A stretch of 64,000 bases of DNA from Platerodrilus igneus (GCA_036346225.1 JARFIW010001178.1:3166917-3230916), one strand, 5' to 3'. Positions 44,241 through 56,265 are shown, numbered from the stretch's first letter. Program-made: numbers and translations. The notes: generated by a model from the sequence alone, not told the origin.

Positions 44241-45207
44241 ACATTTTTATGAACATAATGTCATTTGGATAGTCCAAAATTATTCGACTTTCATTGGTAA
44301 ATTATTTCTGTACAGGTCATACGTGCAAGGTAAAAATTTTCACCATGGACAAGCATGGATCTTGCTCAATGGCATTTATTTATTTATTATTAACAAGAAG
44401 CAATTTGGCAAAAACTTAATTACACGTTTTCTATGTTGACAACTATATTCCTTAATTAGTATATTTACCTAAATACTGCATAGAGTATATTCAAAATCTA
44501 GACTTGAGTTCAATACATAACCCAAGTTCGCATAAAAACAAGGTTTGCCATTCAGGATAACATCACAAAACAATATCGATACTATGTTTTGAATTAATTA
44601 AATTACATAATCAATTACATAATTACCAGAATGCAAACAATGTTTAATGGCAAATGATTTACAGTAATTACTTCAAAACTTTGAACTCTTCGTGACCATC
44701 ATTATAATAGTTCAATGTTCTACAGCAACGTACCATAAGCGAGATTAGTCATATAGTAGTTGACGATTTTTCTATGTAGAACAGTACCAAGAGCTTAATG
44801 TTACCATATGGTGCATGAAAAAGCACTGCCTTCCAGTAGCGTACTGCTGTCTAACTAGTTGTTTATTAGCTTGTAAACAAAAACATGCTGCCGTGACCTA
44901 TGGTACTGGAGCTTGGGAACCACGAATTCAGTATAAATGTGTCTGAAGGATCTTAAAGGTGGTGCCTTCTTATGTACCTTACAGTATACATATTTTAGGA
45001 ATTTATTTTGGACGCATACACAAGCTTGGATCTGACAAAGGTTTTGTAGAACGATATTAAAGCATAATTGTTTATGAAATGGCGTCAGTTCCTAAATATA
45101 AATCCCAGAACTTAATTAGTTAGTTTGTCAATGTAAAAATCAAAAGGAAAGTTACACATAAAACATACACCTAAATTTTCAGTACTGTATTCATGTAGTA
45201 AAGGTAT
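44241..45207. other. Ars2 intron, nothing recognised
   Basis: No motif or repeat was recognised. Confidence 0.5.
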
Positions 45208-46139
45208 GTTGTGTATACAGTGTCTACAGTTTAAGATACAGAACATGGGTATCTTGAAACCCGTAGGAGATACGATCTTGGTCAAATGGGACGAAAGTAG
45301 CACAATAATGAGGGTGTGTCTCAGATCTGTTTTCAAATTTCAGAAATTTTTTAGAGGTTACTAGATATAGACAAAAAATACAAAACTGCTGCTTTTTTAT
45401 TTGCTTGTAGCTAGATTACAAATTAAAATAGAATACTCAAATTTTGTACAGCATGGTAATTCACCAATGCACTTCACATTGTGAATTTAGATTTTGTCTA
45501 AGGCACATAAAATTGCGTGACGATGTTCAATTTTTTTATTTTCTAATAGCTGCCATGTTGAACTCATATTTTTGAAAAACTGCTGATAAAAAATTCTTTC
45601 TAAAGAGTTATAATATGGCTATATTTGATTGAACAAAATATTTAAAAACCTGGAACTATGTTTTAGGCATTAATTTCCATTATGACAAAAAGAAACAATT
45701 GCTCTAAAAATTTTGAACTCAATTTGCAATGGTAATGAAAGCTATTGCAATTTAACAACAATGAAAAAACATAACAATAGTCAGACACACGTGAGTTCAT
45801 TGATTAATTCAAATACCCCTCGATTTTGTTGAACATACTACTGACATCTTCTATAAGCAGCTTCACAAGACTTTTTTCATAGCTGGAGTTATTTTATTTA
45901 CGTCTTAGACTGCTTATTGTACTTGGCTTACATTTTCATACGTTCTTGAGTACATACAATTTTTTTAATGACCCCATATAAAGAAATTAAAAGGAGTCTA
46001 GTCTGACGTTCTCGCCTGCCACTTGATTGGTCTCTGATTTCCAGCTTCATTTAAACACAGAATTAAAAAAATCTGCAATAGAGCATTGTGCTGGAGCACC
46101 ATCATTTAAAAAAAGTTAGCCAAGAGTGAGTCAAACTCG

Positions 46140-46792
46140 TACTATTAGGGTTGCGTACCAATACTACAGTGAGCAATCAATAAACCAAATTAAGCTGTGT
46201 TTATTTTTTATGTATATTTAAATCTTATACAAATTTGATCATGATAATGAAAAATGAATATATTGTCCCGTACTGGTACATTAGTAAATATGTTGTCTAT
46301 TACTGTGTTTAAAAAATTTTTTCCAGCAACTATTACACTGTCAAAAAAACCTGCAGTTTTCCTATAATCTATGACTCAATAGCTACTATACTTATTAAAA
46401 TCAAAATTTTAGCTTTGAAATTGCAGGAGAACAGTTTGGGGGGGGGGGTTTGAGCTATATCATGAAGACTACTGGACGGAAAAATATAAAAAAGAAAGTT
46501 TTTAGAGGCATTTTAGAATCCTTTTTCAAATGATACCTCACACGATATATTTATAAAACCTTTTTTCTTTTGGCTGAATTAACCCCCGCCATTTTAATCT
46601 AAAAATATTTTTTTTCTATTTTCTGACTGTCGATATATGTGCGTGCCATATAGACCTAGCATTGTGCCAAATTTCAAATTCCTACGTTACATAGTTTTTG
46701 AGAAAAACCTCTGTCACAGACGGACGTACCGACACGGGAGTGATCTTATAAAGGTTCCATTATACCTTATAAGGTACGGAACCCTAAAAACA
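46140..46792 (+). repeat. Insect GGTTCCGTACC-type repeat with imperfect terminal inverted repeats
   Basis: The right end reads ggtacggaaccct (46773-46786) and the left end agggttgcgtacc (about 46147-46159), an imperfect inverted pair. Before the right end comes gtgccaaatttcaaattcct and ctgtcacagacggacgtacc, a block widely repeated in insect genomes. It lies inside the long-TIR transposon. No coding sequence. Confidence 0.55.
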
Positions 46793-46891
46793 TTTTGCAG
46801 TGTTACAAATGGAAGATCCATCCGACATATTTCTCTACAATAAATCTCTAAGTATCTTGCAAAGTTTAAATTTGCATTATAAAAAACATAC

Positions 46892-47500
46892 CTATGATGT
46901 ACCTTCCCATAATAAATACAGATATTGAATCCCATTTGACTTGATATACCTAATGTGACGGTTCAAATTTGAATTTTCATTTGACCGAGAAATGATGTTT
47001 TTACAATTGAACACCTTTATAAACTGACTTTCATGAGACCACAAAATTTTATAATCAAAAGTTGGATTTTCGTGTTGCTTTTTGATATACCACTGGCAAA
47101 ATTCCAACCTTCGGATTTGATCTTCATTATATAATTCCTGACATGGTCATTCATGATATGGATAGTACTTGAAACTCTTTAAAAATAGTTCTTGCCGTAG
47201 AGGGATCAACACCTGTTGCATTCAGAATTTGTCTGAACGAAGTACGGGAATTTTCGACCACTGTTTGTAAAACGCTGTTATCGCTATCTTTCTTCGTTTA
47301 CTTTTTCTCTTACACAGGACAAAACGTACATAATTTGATTAAATTATTCCATAATTGCCAAAACATACGTTTGTTTAGTTGGTGTTTTTCTGGATATTTA
47401 TTTAAATACAGTTCAGCATCCTTAGTATAATTCCTTCCTCAAAGAACAAAACATTCTAACATTTGATATTTATTCCAGTTAAAAAAGCGATCTATTTCAA
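46892..47500 (-). pseudogene. HTH-plus-DDE transposase relic of the long-TIR transposon
   Basis: From about 47490 down the minus strand reads FNWNKYQMLECFVLRG, YLNKYPEKHQLNKRMFWQLW and LQTVVENSRTSFRQIL, resembling the N-terminal helix-turn-helix of insect transposases annotated with DUF4817. The frame 47107-46892 then reads MEFCQWYIKKQHENPTF, YKILWSHESQFIK (usual W-T/S-D-E-S, so the first catalytic Asp is His) and SNENSNLNRHIRY, the beginning of the DDE domain. The C-terminal half is missing or replaced by the repeat at 46140-46792. Non-functional. Confidence 0.7.
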
Positions 47501-48097
47501 ACGCAAATGCTCAGTTCAAATTTCTAAGTAATTTGTCTTTTTACGCTACAAACTTGAAACATAAGATAGATGACAAACTTCACCATCTGTATTGTGTAGA
47601 GCAATTGTTTCTTTTTGATATAATGGAGATTAATACCTACTACGATAAAGCCGGGGTTTGTGGATTCTTAATGTTTTGATTCAATCAGGCATAGCCACGT
47701 TATACTTCTTTGGAAAGGATTTTTGTCAGCATTTCAAAAATGTAAAAATCCAATATGACAGCTATTAGAAAATAAAAAATTGAAAATCGTCATGCAAAAT
47801 GTATATGCCTTAGAAAAAATCCAAGTTCACAATGTGAAGCACAATGGTGAATTACCAGAATGTACAAAACTTGAGCATTCCATTTTAATTAATAATCTAG
47901 CTACGAGCAAATAAAGAAATCGGCAATTTTGTATTTTTTGTCTATATAGGGTAACCATAAAAAATTTTTGAAATTTGAAACTGATCTGAGACATAATTAA
48001 TATTGTGCTACTTTCGTCCCATTTAACCAAGATCGCATCTCCTACATTTCAAGTTCCCCATGCATTGCATCTTACACTGCACACACTGTATAATAGG

Positions 48098-48473
48098 GAG
48101 TGATATTACAAGTATGTTTATTAGTAAAAGTCATAGTGAAGCACTTTTTATATTGAAAAATAGCTTATTTGCACACTCTATTCAGAAGCATTATTAGAAT
48201 AGTATCGTCTCGTGAGTAAATTTCTTTGTATATCATCTTGGCTTCATCAGTTTATAGTAAGATAGAGCTGGAAACCTCAGTTGAAGGCAAATCATTAAAA
48301 GATAAAGCAGTGACCCTAGGTTTGAATCTTCAGCACCCCGGATGTAGCATAGAACCAGTCAGACAGACCATTATTAAACTGGTTGACATTGATTCGTTAA
48401 ATATGAGTGTAATAATTCTAATAACTTAACACTAAGACTTAAAAGCATAAGTTTATTTGGCAAAGTTAAATGA
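48098..48473. other. Spacer, nothing recognised
   Basis: A 67-codon plus frame here (48226-48429) has no recognisable motif. Confidence 0.4.
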
Positions 48474-48910
48474 TAAAGGTTTTACTAAAATCTAAATAAA
48501 TGTCAGTTTGGTTGCCTCTTTCCAAAGCATAAGTAACATCATCGCTGAATGTCACTACGTGCGTAGATACTGACCTGTTTTTTATGGAGCCACTTCTGTG
48601 CTTAAGTATCTGTCCACGTGTAAATATATTTTGTATTGTATTATTATGTATTTAAATATTGTAGTTGGCATAGATAACAAGAAAACAGGCCTATAATTTT
48701 GTCTATTATGTGCATCACCTTTTTGTAAATGGGTACTATCTTCAACTCTTTCAAGAATTCTGGAAATTTACAACTTTTTACGATGTGGTTGAATAAAATT
48801 AAGAGAGGAATGGAAATTGGGGCTGATACACCTTAAAAGAAGTATGTTGTATGCCATCTGGTCCAGCAGATTTTTAGTTTTAGAGATTTGAAACCCATTG
48901 CTATGTCAGA
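48474..48910 (-). pseudogene. LINE reverse transcriptase fragment
   Basis: Minus-strand readings include AGPDGIQHTSFK (about 48835-48870), FVNFQNS-like and PFTKR (compare FPxxWK and PIFKKG), RSVSTHVVTFSDDVTYALER (about 48510-48570) and IYLDFSKTF (about 48480-48510). These are the LINE RT motifs from PDGI through DFSKAFD. Many stops. Sequence to 49360 shows nothing else. Confidence 0.7.
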
Positions 48911-49360
48911 CACAGTTATTCTATCAATTGTATGAATATTCTAAGCAAATGTTGGGTATCTCATTCGATGCATTGTGAATTTAAGTTGACTCACAATATT
49001 CAGCAAAGCCTTGCACTATTTTCTTGCAGTACAAAATGATTTGCCTTTTGCATTCACTTGCGTATGTTGTAAGATTAGTTTTAGTTTATGGTAACCTACA
49101 ATTATTTATGCTTGAATCACACACCGGTGGAGATGGCGAAAGTCAACAAACAAGATGTCAATGGACGTGTACATGTGGTTTTATATAATTTAGAATGTAA
49201 TAGAAATTTAGTTGTCTGATATTATTAATATCAACTATTATTAAACTGCATTATTAAATACAAAGTTGTTACTAATAAACAATAAAGCATGCTGTCAGGT
49301 TCGTCTTAAAAAAAAATCGAAGAGAACATGACCTAAAATTTTAATTTATGAAAATGCGAA

Positions 49361-49740
49361 ATGCTGACTAATAATCCCATAGATGGTGTTGGTGTTACGA
49401 AATCACCAAAGCTTTCCTCGTCAATAAAATGTTTAATTACCGAAGGTAATTTGTCAAATAATTGGAAAAACTGGTACATGCAACTTCGAATGTATTTACG
49501 TGCTAGTGGTCTTGAAAACGAGGATGACAAATGTAAAGTAACGATTTTCCTGCACTATGTTGAAAATGATGCAATCTCGATTTTCAATTCGTTTAATTTG
49601 GATATGGATACAAGTAAATATCAAGAGTCGATTAAAAAATTCGAAACCCACTGTCAACCAAAAACTAACCTAACAGTTGAACGTTATAAATTTTTAACAA
49701 GATTCCAAAAATCTTGAGAGACAATTGATGTCAAATAAAC
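49361..49740 (+). pseudogene. Gypsy-type gag fragment
   Basis: The frame 49361-49717 reads NLSNNWKNWYMQLRMYLRAS, DDKCKVTIFLHYVENDAISI, FNSFNLDMDT and KFETHCQPKTNLTVERYKF. This matches the capsid-like N-terminal Gag of insect gypsy elements (N-W-K-x-W at the start, F-x-x-Y/H-C-x-P-K-x-N near the end). It ends at a stop. No protease or RT of the same element follows; the next block is BEL. Confidence 0.75.
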
Positions 49741-51000
49741 ACAATCTCTGTTTTATGTGCAGATAGATTGGGTTTTTGACATGGCCAAGATTCCATACAA
49801 ATTTCCGGTCTCTCTGGTGTTTCCATCACCTCTAAAGATTTAGTACGTTGTGTAATTTATTCTAAACATTCCAATGTGCAACTTCGTTTTGCAAGCCTCC
49901 ATATTTCCAAAAATTACCTGAAATATTCCAGGTTGTTCTGTGCCTCAATCAATTTACGAGAAATTTTGTAATTTAGCCCTAGTTGATGCTGGTTTTCATC
50001 GATCTGCACCAGTAGATATTTTATTAGGTGCAGGTTTATGTACACAGATTTTATTTTGTAATAATTCCCAAATTATTCAGAGAAAACCTCTTGCAGTTTC
50101 CACCAATTCGGTTTCGTGCTCGTGGATCAAGTTTTTATGGAAAGTGTTCCTTCCTATACTTTGCTGCTCACTTCTTCAAGACACCGTTAAGCACAACGAA
50201 TTAGGTCGTTGTATAACTTCTCTACCATTTATTTAAAATGCTACCCATCTCTGTAGCAATCGCCATGTGACTTATAATAGCTATCTAAATTTAGAATCTC
50301 GCTTAAGGTGCAATCATGATGAAGAAATCGTACAACAGTTTCCTTCTGGAATATTTGTCTTTAAAACATATGAGTATTGCTGAAACTCCCTCACCATATG
50401 TACTATTTTATGCTGTGTACAAACTTACGAGCAGCGCAACTAAACTCCGTGTTATTTTTAACAGATCCACTGGTAATGATTCTGGGGTATCCTTGAACGA
50501 CTGGTTGCATGTGGGCTCTAAATTGCAAACGACTACCACAAATAATATTCGCATTTCGTTCACATGCTGTTGTGGTATGTGCTGATATTCGTATGATGTG
50601 CCGCCAAATTTTGATAGATCAAAGGGATTGTAAATCTCAACACATATTTTGACGTTTTCCCTCTGATACGTCTGTGCACAAGTATGAACTCAAGACCCTC
50701 ACTTATGGTCTTACGCCTTCAGTCTTTTATTGTACAGCATGTTCTCCAGCAATTGCTGACTGATGAAGATCTTCTTACCCTATGGTACCCCGTGCCCTAT
50801 TAAATAATACACATATGGGCGACGTAATTTTAGGCACACACTCTATCAAAGCCACCAAGCAACTCCAAACTGAACTGAATCTCTTGGCCAATTTCAACTT
50901 GGTAAATGGTCCAGCAACTCGGCTTAAGTTTTAAAGGATTTTAACAAAAGTGATCTAGAAACCTCAATAATCTTTTCTGCTAATGTTTGTTACGTTTACT
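49741..51000 (+). pseudogene. BEL/Pao protease and reverse transcriptase remnant
   Basis: The protease-like segment (49940-50040) reads LALVDAGFHRSAPVDILLGA, as in the A17-type region of BEL elements (compare L-A-D-x-x-F...I-D-L-L-I-G-A-D). RT pieces follow: SATKLRVIFNRSTGNDSGVS and LNDWLHVGSKLQ (50430-50540), DIRMMCRQILIDQRDCKSQH (50585-50645), VHKYELKTLTYGLTPSVFYC (50671-50740). After these comes a weak thumb region to 50960. Frames change several times and stops are common. A second remnant of similar type lies at 54240-54960. Confidence 0.78.
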
Positions 51001-52341
51001 TTACGATGTTCAGTTAAAACCCACCTCTTTTTGGTATTTCATTATTCATTTATGTAGATTGTGCTCAAATCCCGCAACAATACCCGGTATATTAGACCTC
51101 CCTACAATAAGCACGCTTTCTAATAATTTTCAACTTAATCTATTTACTTCAAAACTAAAAGTTTACTCTATAATTTAAATAGTCGGTACCTTGTTTTAGT
51201 GTCCGCTGGCTTGCTACACATTACTATAGCGTACAATTAAATTCTTATACTGTTACGACTGAAAGATTCGTCGAAATAATGGATCATACTATTATTTGAT
51301 GAGTATGTTTCGATTTCTAATCACCTTTGATAACGCGAGGATTGAAGTTTGAATTCTTGTTATTAAACGAATTTTAATTTGATTCAGCAGCTTGTGCATT
51401 GAGGTAATTTTCTACATTACTCGTCCTAGTACTTCAAGAGCGATGCATGTTTTTTTGTTCTTGGGTGCATCGGTAAGATCTTCCGCATTTACCCATCCTA
51501 ATAAGATTCTCTTTTTAGTTCTTAGCTGTGGACCAAATTGGTTTTTATGTAGGCCCGACTATTCTTTGCCACAGACCAACTGCTTTTACCTGTAGATCAC
51601 TGGTGCCGTTATGGTAACAGGGTAAATGGATCCCGACTACCGTGGCGATGCAGTGCTGTTTCACTTCCGTTGGTGTGCAAGCTAAGTATCCCAAAATGTG
51701 CAGGTATATCACTTGTTTTCTTTTTGTGTATATCAAGGGAGTATTCCTTATCAGTATTTGGTGTAGTTACGTGACAAGAAACGTGAAACTGTAGGACTAT
51801 TGTTTGTTGCTGCAAATCGATATTAGAATCGCTCTACAGGTGTGATGTACCATTTTTAACCATGCTTGTCAAAAGAACGTGCACGTTTATTCTCTTTACT
51901 GATTCGTTTATTTTTTAACAGGTATTATGTACAATTTAAAAATGTTTGACAAAAGCTCTCACACATTTATTTTCTTTACTGATTAGTTTTTTTTAATGTA
52001 AAATACGAGATGTGCACTTCGTATCTAAATTTCTAAATTGTTTGTATAATATAACTCTTTGCTTTTAAATAGTAACTCTTAATTTATTTCTTTTGCATGT
52101 TTGTATAGAATATCCATTATTTATTCTTGGTGTTAATAGAAAATTGTTGGCGATGTGTTTTTTTGGTATGTATGTGAATCCCCCCCTCCATGTTTAGTAC
52201 TTAGCCTGGTATTTCTAAGTTTCTTTCAGCTACGTCTGGATACGTAGCATGTTAGTGGATTTAAAATTTTGGGTTTAGTACGGAACCCCGCTCTGGATAT
52301 ATTTACTTATCATACCCTTTCTTACGTCCTTTGTTGAAATG
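51001..52341. other. Ars2 intron, nothing recognised
   Basis: No motif was recognised in 51001-52341; short frames only. Confidence 0.45.
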
Positions 52342-52509
52342 TGTATAGGTCTTTGAAAATCTCAATGACCTTGTGCTGTAGAATGGAGGAAGTAACAAAT
52401 TTATAGAAAAGGATGTAACAGTGTTTTCAGTTCAACTTGAAGACCAATTATTATTTTAAGAATGAAGAAATTTGCAGATAGAAGATTTGAAGGATTTGAC
52501 AGCAAAATT
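52342..52509. repeat. 168-bp direct repeat, copy 1
   Basis: Appears identical base for base to 52893-53060 (offset 551). It starts tgtataggtctttgaaaatc and ends ggatttgacagcaaaatt. The 383 bp between copies encode one 70-codon plus frame (52543-52755) of unknown nature. Confidence 0.93.
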
Positions 52510-52892
52510 CACTAGAATACAAAACAAGTTATTTGTTTATAAATGTTTCGATTAAAAAACATTCAAATTACAAGTTTAGTTAAATTAGTAGCTGAGTGCA
52601 CCATTTTATGTATCTCTCGGTCATTTGTTAAGTATTGTATTGGTTTTGATAACTTGATTAGGAATTCTCGTACAATTTGTCCAATGATAAATACTACTAA
52701 AATAGGTTCAAGTGAATTTAATAAAGCCTTAAACATATTTAGATCAGAAATTTAAGCAAACTAATAGTTATTAATATTATTAGGTAATATAAAAATATTG
52801 CTTATTCAAGTCATTGCATGTTACTAAAACACTTTACAACCAAGATCATCATCAGACAAACCAAAGTCTGAATAATCACTATTGTTATTAAC

Positions 52893-53060
52893 TGTATAGG
52901 TCTTTGAAAATCTCAATGACCTTGTGCTGTAGAATGGAGGAAGTAACAAATTTATAGAAAAGGATGTAACAGTGTTTTCAGTTCAACTTGAAGACCAATT
53001 ATTATTTTAAGAATGAAGAAATTTGCAGATAGAAGATTTGAAGGATTTGACAGCAAAATT
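52893..53060. repeat. 168-bp direct repeat, copy 2
   Basis: See copy 1 at 52342-52509. Sequence after this copy (attatatattatatattccc) differs from that after copy 1 (cactagaatacaaaac), so the repeat ends are sharp. Confidence 0.93.
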
Positions 53061-53084
53061 ATTATATATTATATATTCCCTGGC

Positions 53085-53560
53085 AAGGTAATCACCTTCA
53101 ATTTTCTCCACATGAGAGCAAACATTTACCCATTCTTGTTGACCAATAGTATCAAATTATCTTAAGCCAACCTCCATACATCTCCAATTTAAAAGTGGCG
53201 TTAAATGCAACAACATGGTTTTTTTACTCTCGTCCATATTTTTCTATGAGGTTGAATTCAGGATGATATGGAGATAATAGTAACACTGTCTGACCATGTT
53301 GGGCTAACATTTTATTAACAACATATTGTTTGCATGTGGGTTTATATTGTTTAATGTTTGCAAGTAGTTCTGCTTTTGTATCTTTAAACTGAAAAGGTAT
53401 CTTTCTTTTCAATAGTCAACACCTCATGTCTTCTTTTTCCAAGCCGATGTTGGATTTGGTGCCACAGTTCAGTTATGATATTCTGCATTACCATCACTAA
53501 TACTGAGTTTGGTTCAAGTTTTGTAATAATTTATCTTGTAACTATTTACAAAAATTTTCA
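53085..53560 (-). pseudogene. Tc1-like DDE transposase C-terminal relic
   Basis: The frame 53412-53224 on the minus strand reads DTKAELLANIKQYKPTCKQY, VVNKMLAQHGQTVLLL and SPYHPEFNLIEKYG, the last catalytic block (P-Y-H-P-x-x-N-P-I-E) with Glu kept and Pro changed to Leu. Further down come NWRCMEVGLR-like and GQQEWVNVCSHVEKIEGDY (53085-53160), the usual C-terminal helix. It belongs to the same broad superfamily as 14500-15642, but the wording differs and the two are separate insertions. Confidence 0.75.
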
Positions 53561-53689
53561 ATTATTCTTTTCATCATGATAATCTCGTTTTAAGTCCTGA
53601 CTTAAAAGTTAGTAACCCATCAGGGACAAAACCATATTTGCTGCCAACATGCACACTAATTTTATATAATTATCTTCATACATTTTGTA

Positions 53690-53902
53690 ATGTATGCAGA
53701 TGTTAGTCAAGGTGGCATGCATTGTGTTAAAACACATGCAAATTGTAAAAAGCATTTGAAAATTGCGCAACCTTTATTGAAGGGGATTCGAAGTACACTT
53801 TTTAAAGTGCCATCTAGTATAAACAGCGAACGTTTAGATACAGATACGAATAAAGAACTCATGATCAGTAATAAAATAGTAGTGTTCAGGTGCACCTTCT
53901 AA
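53690..53902 (+). pseudogene. Possible zinc-finger fragment of a hAT-like transposase
   Basis: A 70-codon frame reads DVSQGGMHCVKTHANCKKH near its start, like the G-G...K-x-H...H second half of BED-type fingers in transposases. The Cys half is not visible upstream, and the rest is unrecognised. Low confidence. Confidence 0.3.
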
Positions 53903-54239
53903 TTCCTTAACAAAAAATGTATTCTGGTAATTCTGATACGCTAAAAATACTTTCAATGAGAAGACAAAGCAGAAATTTTGTGACGTATTTGCAAGTAATG
54001 ACACATTTCTGAAGAGTGCATACAAAGTTTGCATCTTACATGTTTATATTATTATTGCAGAATTACTGAAATTTCTAATAAGTCCGTTCATTCAAAAGGA
54101 ATTGTGAGTAAATTGCTTTCTGATTTCTAATTGTTCCGAAAAGTAGTTGAATTTTACCGCAACTACTTTTCCTGCAATTATGTAAAACATTCCTGGTCGT
54201 TCATTGCCTTTACAGTGGTTAATGAAATTCCAAAATTTA

Positions 54240-54960
54240 GAGCTAGCAGACTAATTTTTTAAATCTGTTCTTGTTGGTCAACTTCTAGGATCTGAATTTT
54301 CTTCTCTAATTTTATTTTTCGAACCTATTGAAATTATGTCTGGTAATCCCACTGCTATTCGAACTATGTTCGGTTATATTCTGTTGGTAAAAGTTTTCGA
54401 CTAATTCAGTCCTTTTAATTCTATTTCTCTTTTAACTTCTGAAACGTTAGATAAGAAAATCCAAAGATTAGGGGAGGTTGAAGAAGTTAAAATGCCCCTT
54501 ACTGCTCATCCTGAAAATGTGTTTTACGAAAGGCATTTTCTAGAAACACATTTCTTATAAAAGTTACGTCAAATTACAAAAGCGCTTATCTCTCTCTCAA
54601 GAAAATAAACAAATTTATAACACATTTCTTTAAGAATACCTTTCATTGGAGCACATGGAAATTTCAAATAGCCCATCTGATTATGTGCTATCACACCACG
54701 CAGTTACCAAATTGAGGTGTATCATTACCTAACTTCATGTACTGTTTAACAGTTCAGCCTCTGATTCCTCACGATTATCTCTTAATGATTGGTTATGTCT
54801 TGGTCCTAAACTTCAAAGAAGTTTGTCAAAAGTCGTTTCTTCTTTTCGTTTTCACAACATTGCGGTTTGTGCCAACATCCGTATGATGTACCAGCAAATT
54901 TTAGTTCATCCTGCTGATTGTCAATATCAACATATTTTTTATGACCTTCCGAAGAAATAT
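54240..54960 (+). pseudogene. BEL/Pao protease-RT remnant, second copy
   Basis: Broken plus-strand readings include SETLDKKIQRLGEVEEV and MPLTAHPENVFYERHFLETH (54435-54560, the linker between protease and RT in BEL). These are followed by SLNDWLCLGPKLQRSLSKVV (54785-54840) and HNIAVCANIRMMYQQILVH (54855-54910), equivalent to the RT start seen at 50430-50645. Frames shift repeatedly. It is related to, but not identical with, the remnant at 49741-51000. Confidence 0.72.
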
Positions 54961-55106
54961 TCTTGAATACGAGCTTATAGCTCTTAGATAGATAGATTTC
55001 ATTGTGCATATATTTTGCATATATCAACTACCGGCGCCATTTGCTGTCTAAGTTCCATACAGGTACATTAAACTGCCCCACGCCTTCTTAACAACAGGTA
55101 ACTTAC

Positions 55107-55600
55107 ACTGACATCATCATTAGGTCTTCAGTCCTGGAACTGATTAGACGCGTACCATCATTGTTTCCTATTCTGAACTAACCTATGGATTTCCCTGAAA
55201 TTTGCACAGTCTGCATCTATAACTATCTGATCTAGATCTACATCTATCTTTTTTTTCCTATCTCTGCTTGTAATACATCTCATACTATTCCACAAAAATG
55301 CCTTAGAACGTATTCTGCCCTTCTATTTCTCATATCTTTTTCCCCAGATATTCTTGTTTCCCTACTATTTCTATAACCTATTTGTTATTATCTTTGTCCG
55401 TCGATGCTATCGTCCTCATACAACTGAAGCACGGCATTTCAAAAGGCTGATACACTTTTTCTGTCTGCGTTTCAGACTGCCCGTATTTCATAGGCATACT
55501 GTGCTGTGCTCCACAAATATGCTTTCAACAATTTTCTTCTTGTTCTATGTTTGTTGTCTTTCCTCATAGGCGCTGTTCTTTCTTGTTAGATGCAGTTCGG
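55107..55600 (-). pseudogene. LINE 3' fragment, same family as 25010-25553
   Basis: The minus strand runs from a degraded RT C-terminus (gttgaaagcatatttgtgga; agtatgcctatgaaatacgg) through the 3' tail ending ggactgaagacctaatgatg at plus-strand 55110. It is collinear with the + copy at 25010-25553. Confidence 0.7.
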
Positions 55601-55934
55601 TCACCTTCTATTGTTTTACGGTTATATGCCCTATTTCTCCGACCTTCAGTGGTTGTGAAGCAGCCTGTAGCTGCCAAGTTCCCCCAACACAACCATTTAC
55701 CGATTTAATATATTTTCCAATATATCTTTTCCCACAGTCATCATTAGTTGCAGATATTTCTCAACCAACAACTAGTTGTTTATACTAATCATCAGATTTA
55801 TCTGCACTTATTTTTTCGTCATTAGGTTTCCCATCTCAAAACTGGTTGGACACGTACCTGCACTTATTTATATTCTGAGCTAGCCTACATAGTTCCCTGA
55901 AATTCTCACACAGCATGTGTATACAGCTCATTCC
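55601..55934 (-). repeat. SINE-like unit with LINE tail, copy a
   Basis: The body (55601-55815; plus-strand ctattgttttacggttatat, gtggttgtgaagcagcctgt, taatcatcag, ttttttcgtcattagg) and LINE-type tail (55816-55934; ggttggacacgtacctgcac, gagctagcctacatagttcc) are repeated in copy b immediately to the right. Confidence 0.6.
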
Positions 55935-56265
55935 CCTTCTATTGTTTTCTAATTTTATGCCCTATTTCACCGAGATTCAGTGAAGGGGATTAAGCAACCT
56001 GTGGCTACCAAGATCCCCCAACACTTTGAAATTTGCCGAATTAATGGTTTTGCAGTAAATCCTTTCACACACTTAACATTATTTGAGAATATTGCCCAAC
56101 CAATTCTTGTAGTTACTTACAATAATCATCATGTTTAAGCACAGTTATTTTTTCGTCATTAGTTTATCCATCTTGGGATTGGTTGGATGCGTACCTCCGT
56201 TGATTTCTATTCTGGGCTAGCCTACACATCTGCCTGAAACCCCCACAGCCTACATCTTTTACTAT
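55935..56265 (-). repeat. SINE-like unit with LINE tail, copy b
   Basis: It has the same order as copy a: body (plus-strand ctattgttttctaattttat, aagcaacctgtggctaccaa, aataatcatcatg, ttttttcgtcattag) and tail (ggttggatgcgtacctccg, gggctagcctacacatctgc). The tail here is at the same time the 3' end of the LINE at 56335-57240, so either a SINE inserted at the LINE end or the two share one tail. Confidence 0.55.

Larger units (their letters stand above)
45208..48097 (-). mobile_element. DNA transposon with about 370-bp terminal inverted repeats
   Basis: The left arm (45208-45577) and right arm (47727-48097) are reverse complements over their whole length at roughly 80-85% by eye (for example gggacgaaagtagcacaata and its complement; gacaaaaaatacaaaa). 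Between them lies a transposase relic on the minus strand (46892-47500) and at least one further repeat (about 46140-46792). Target duplications could not be set because the outer ends are diffuse. Confidence 0.7.

Noticed and set aside
45112..48030. Two unrelated minus-strand ORFs at 45112-45336 and 47827-48030
   Set aside because: Both lie in the arms of the long inverted repeat and have no conserved protein signal.
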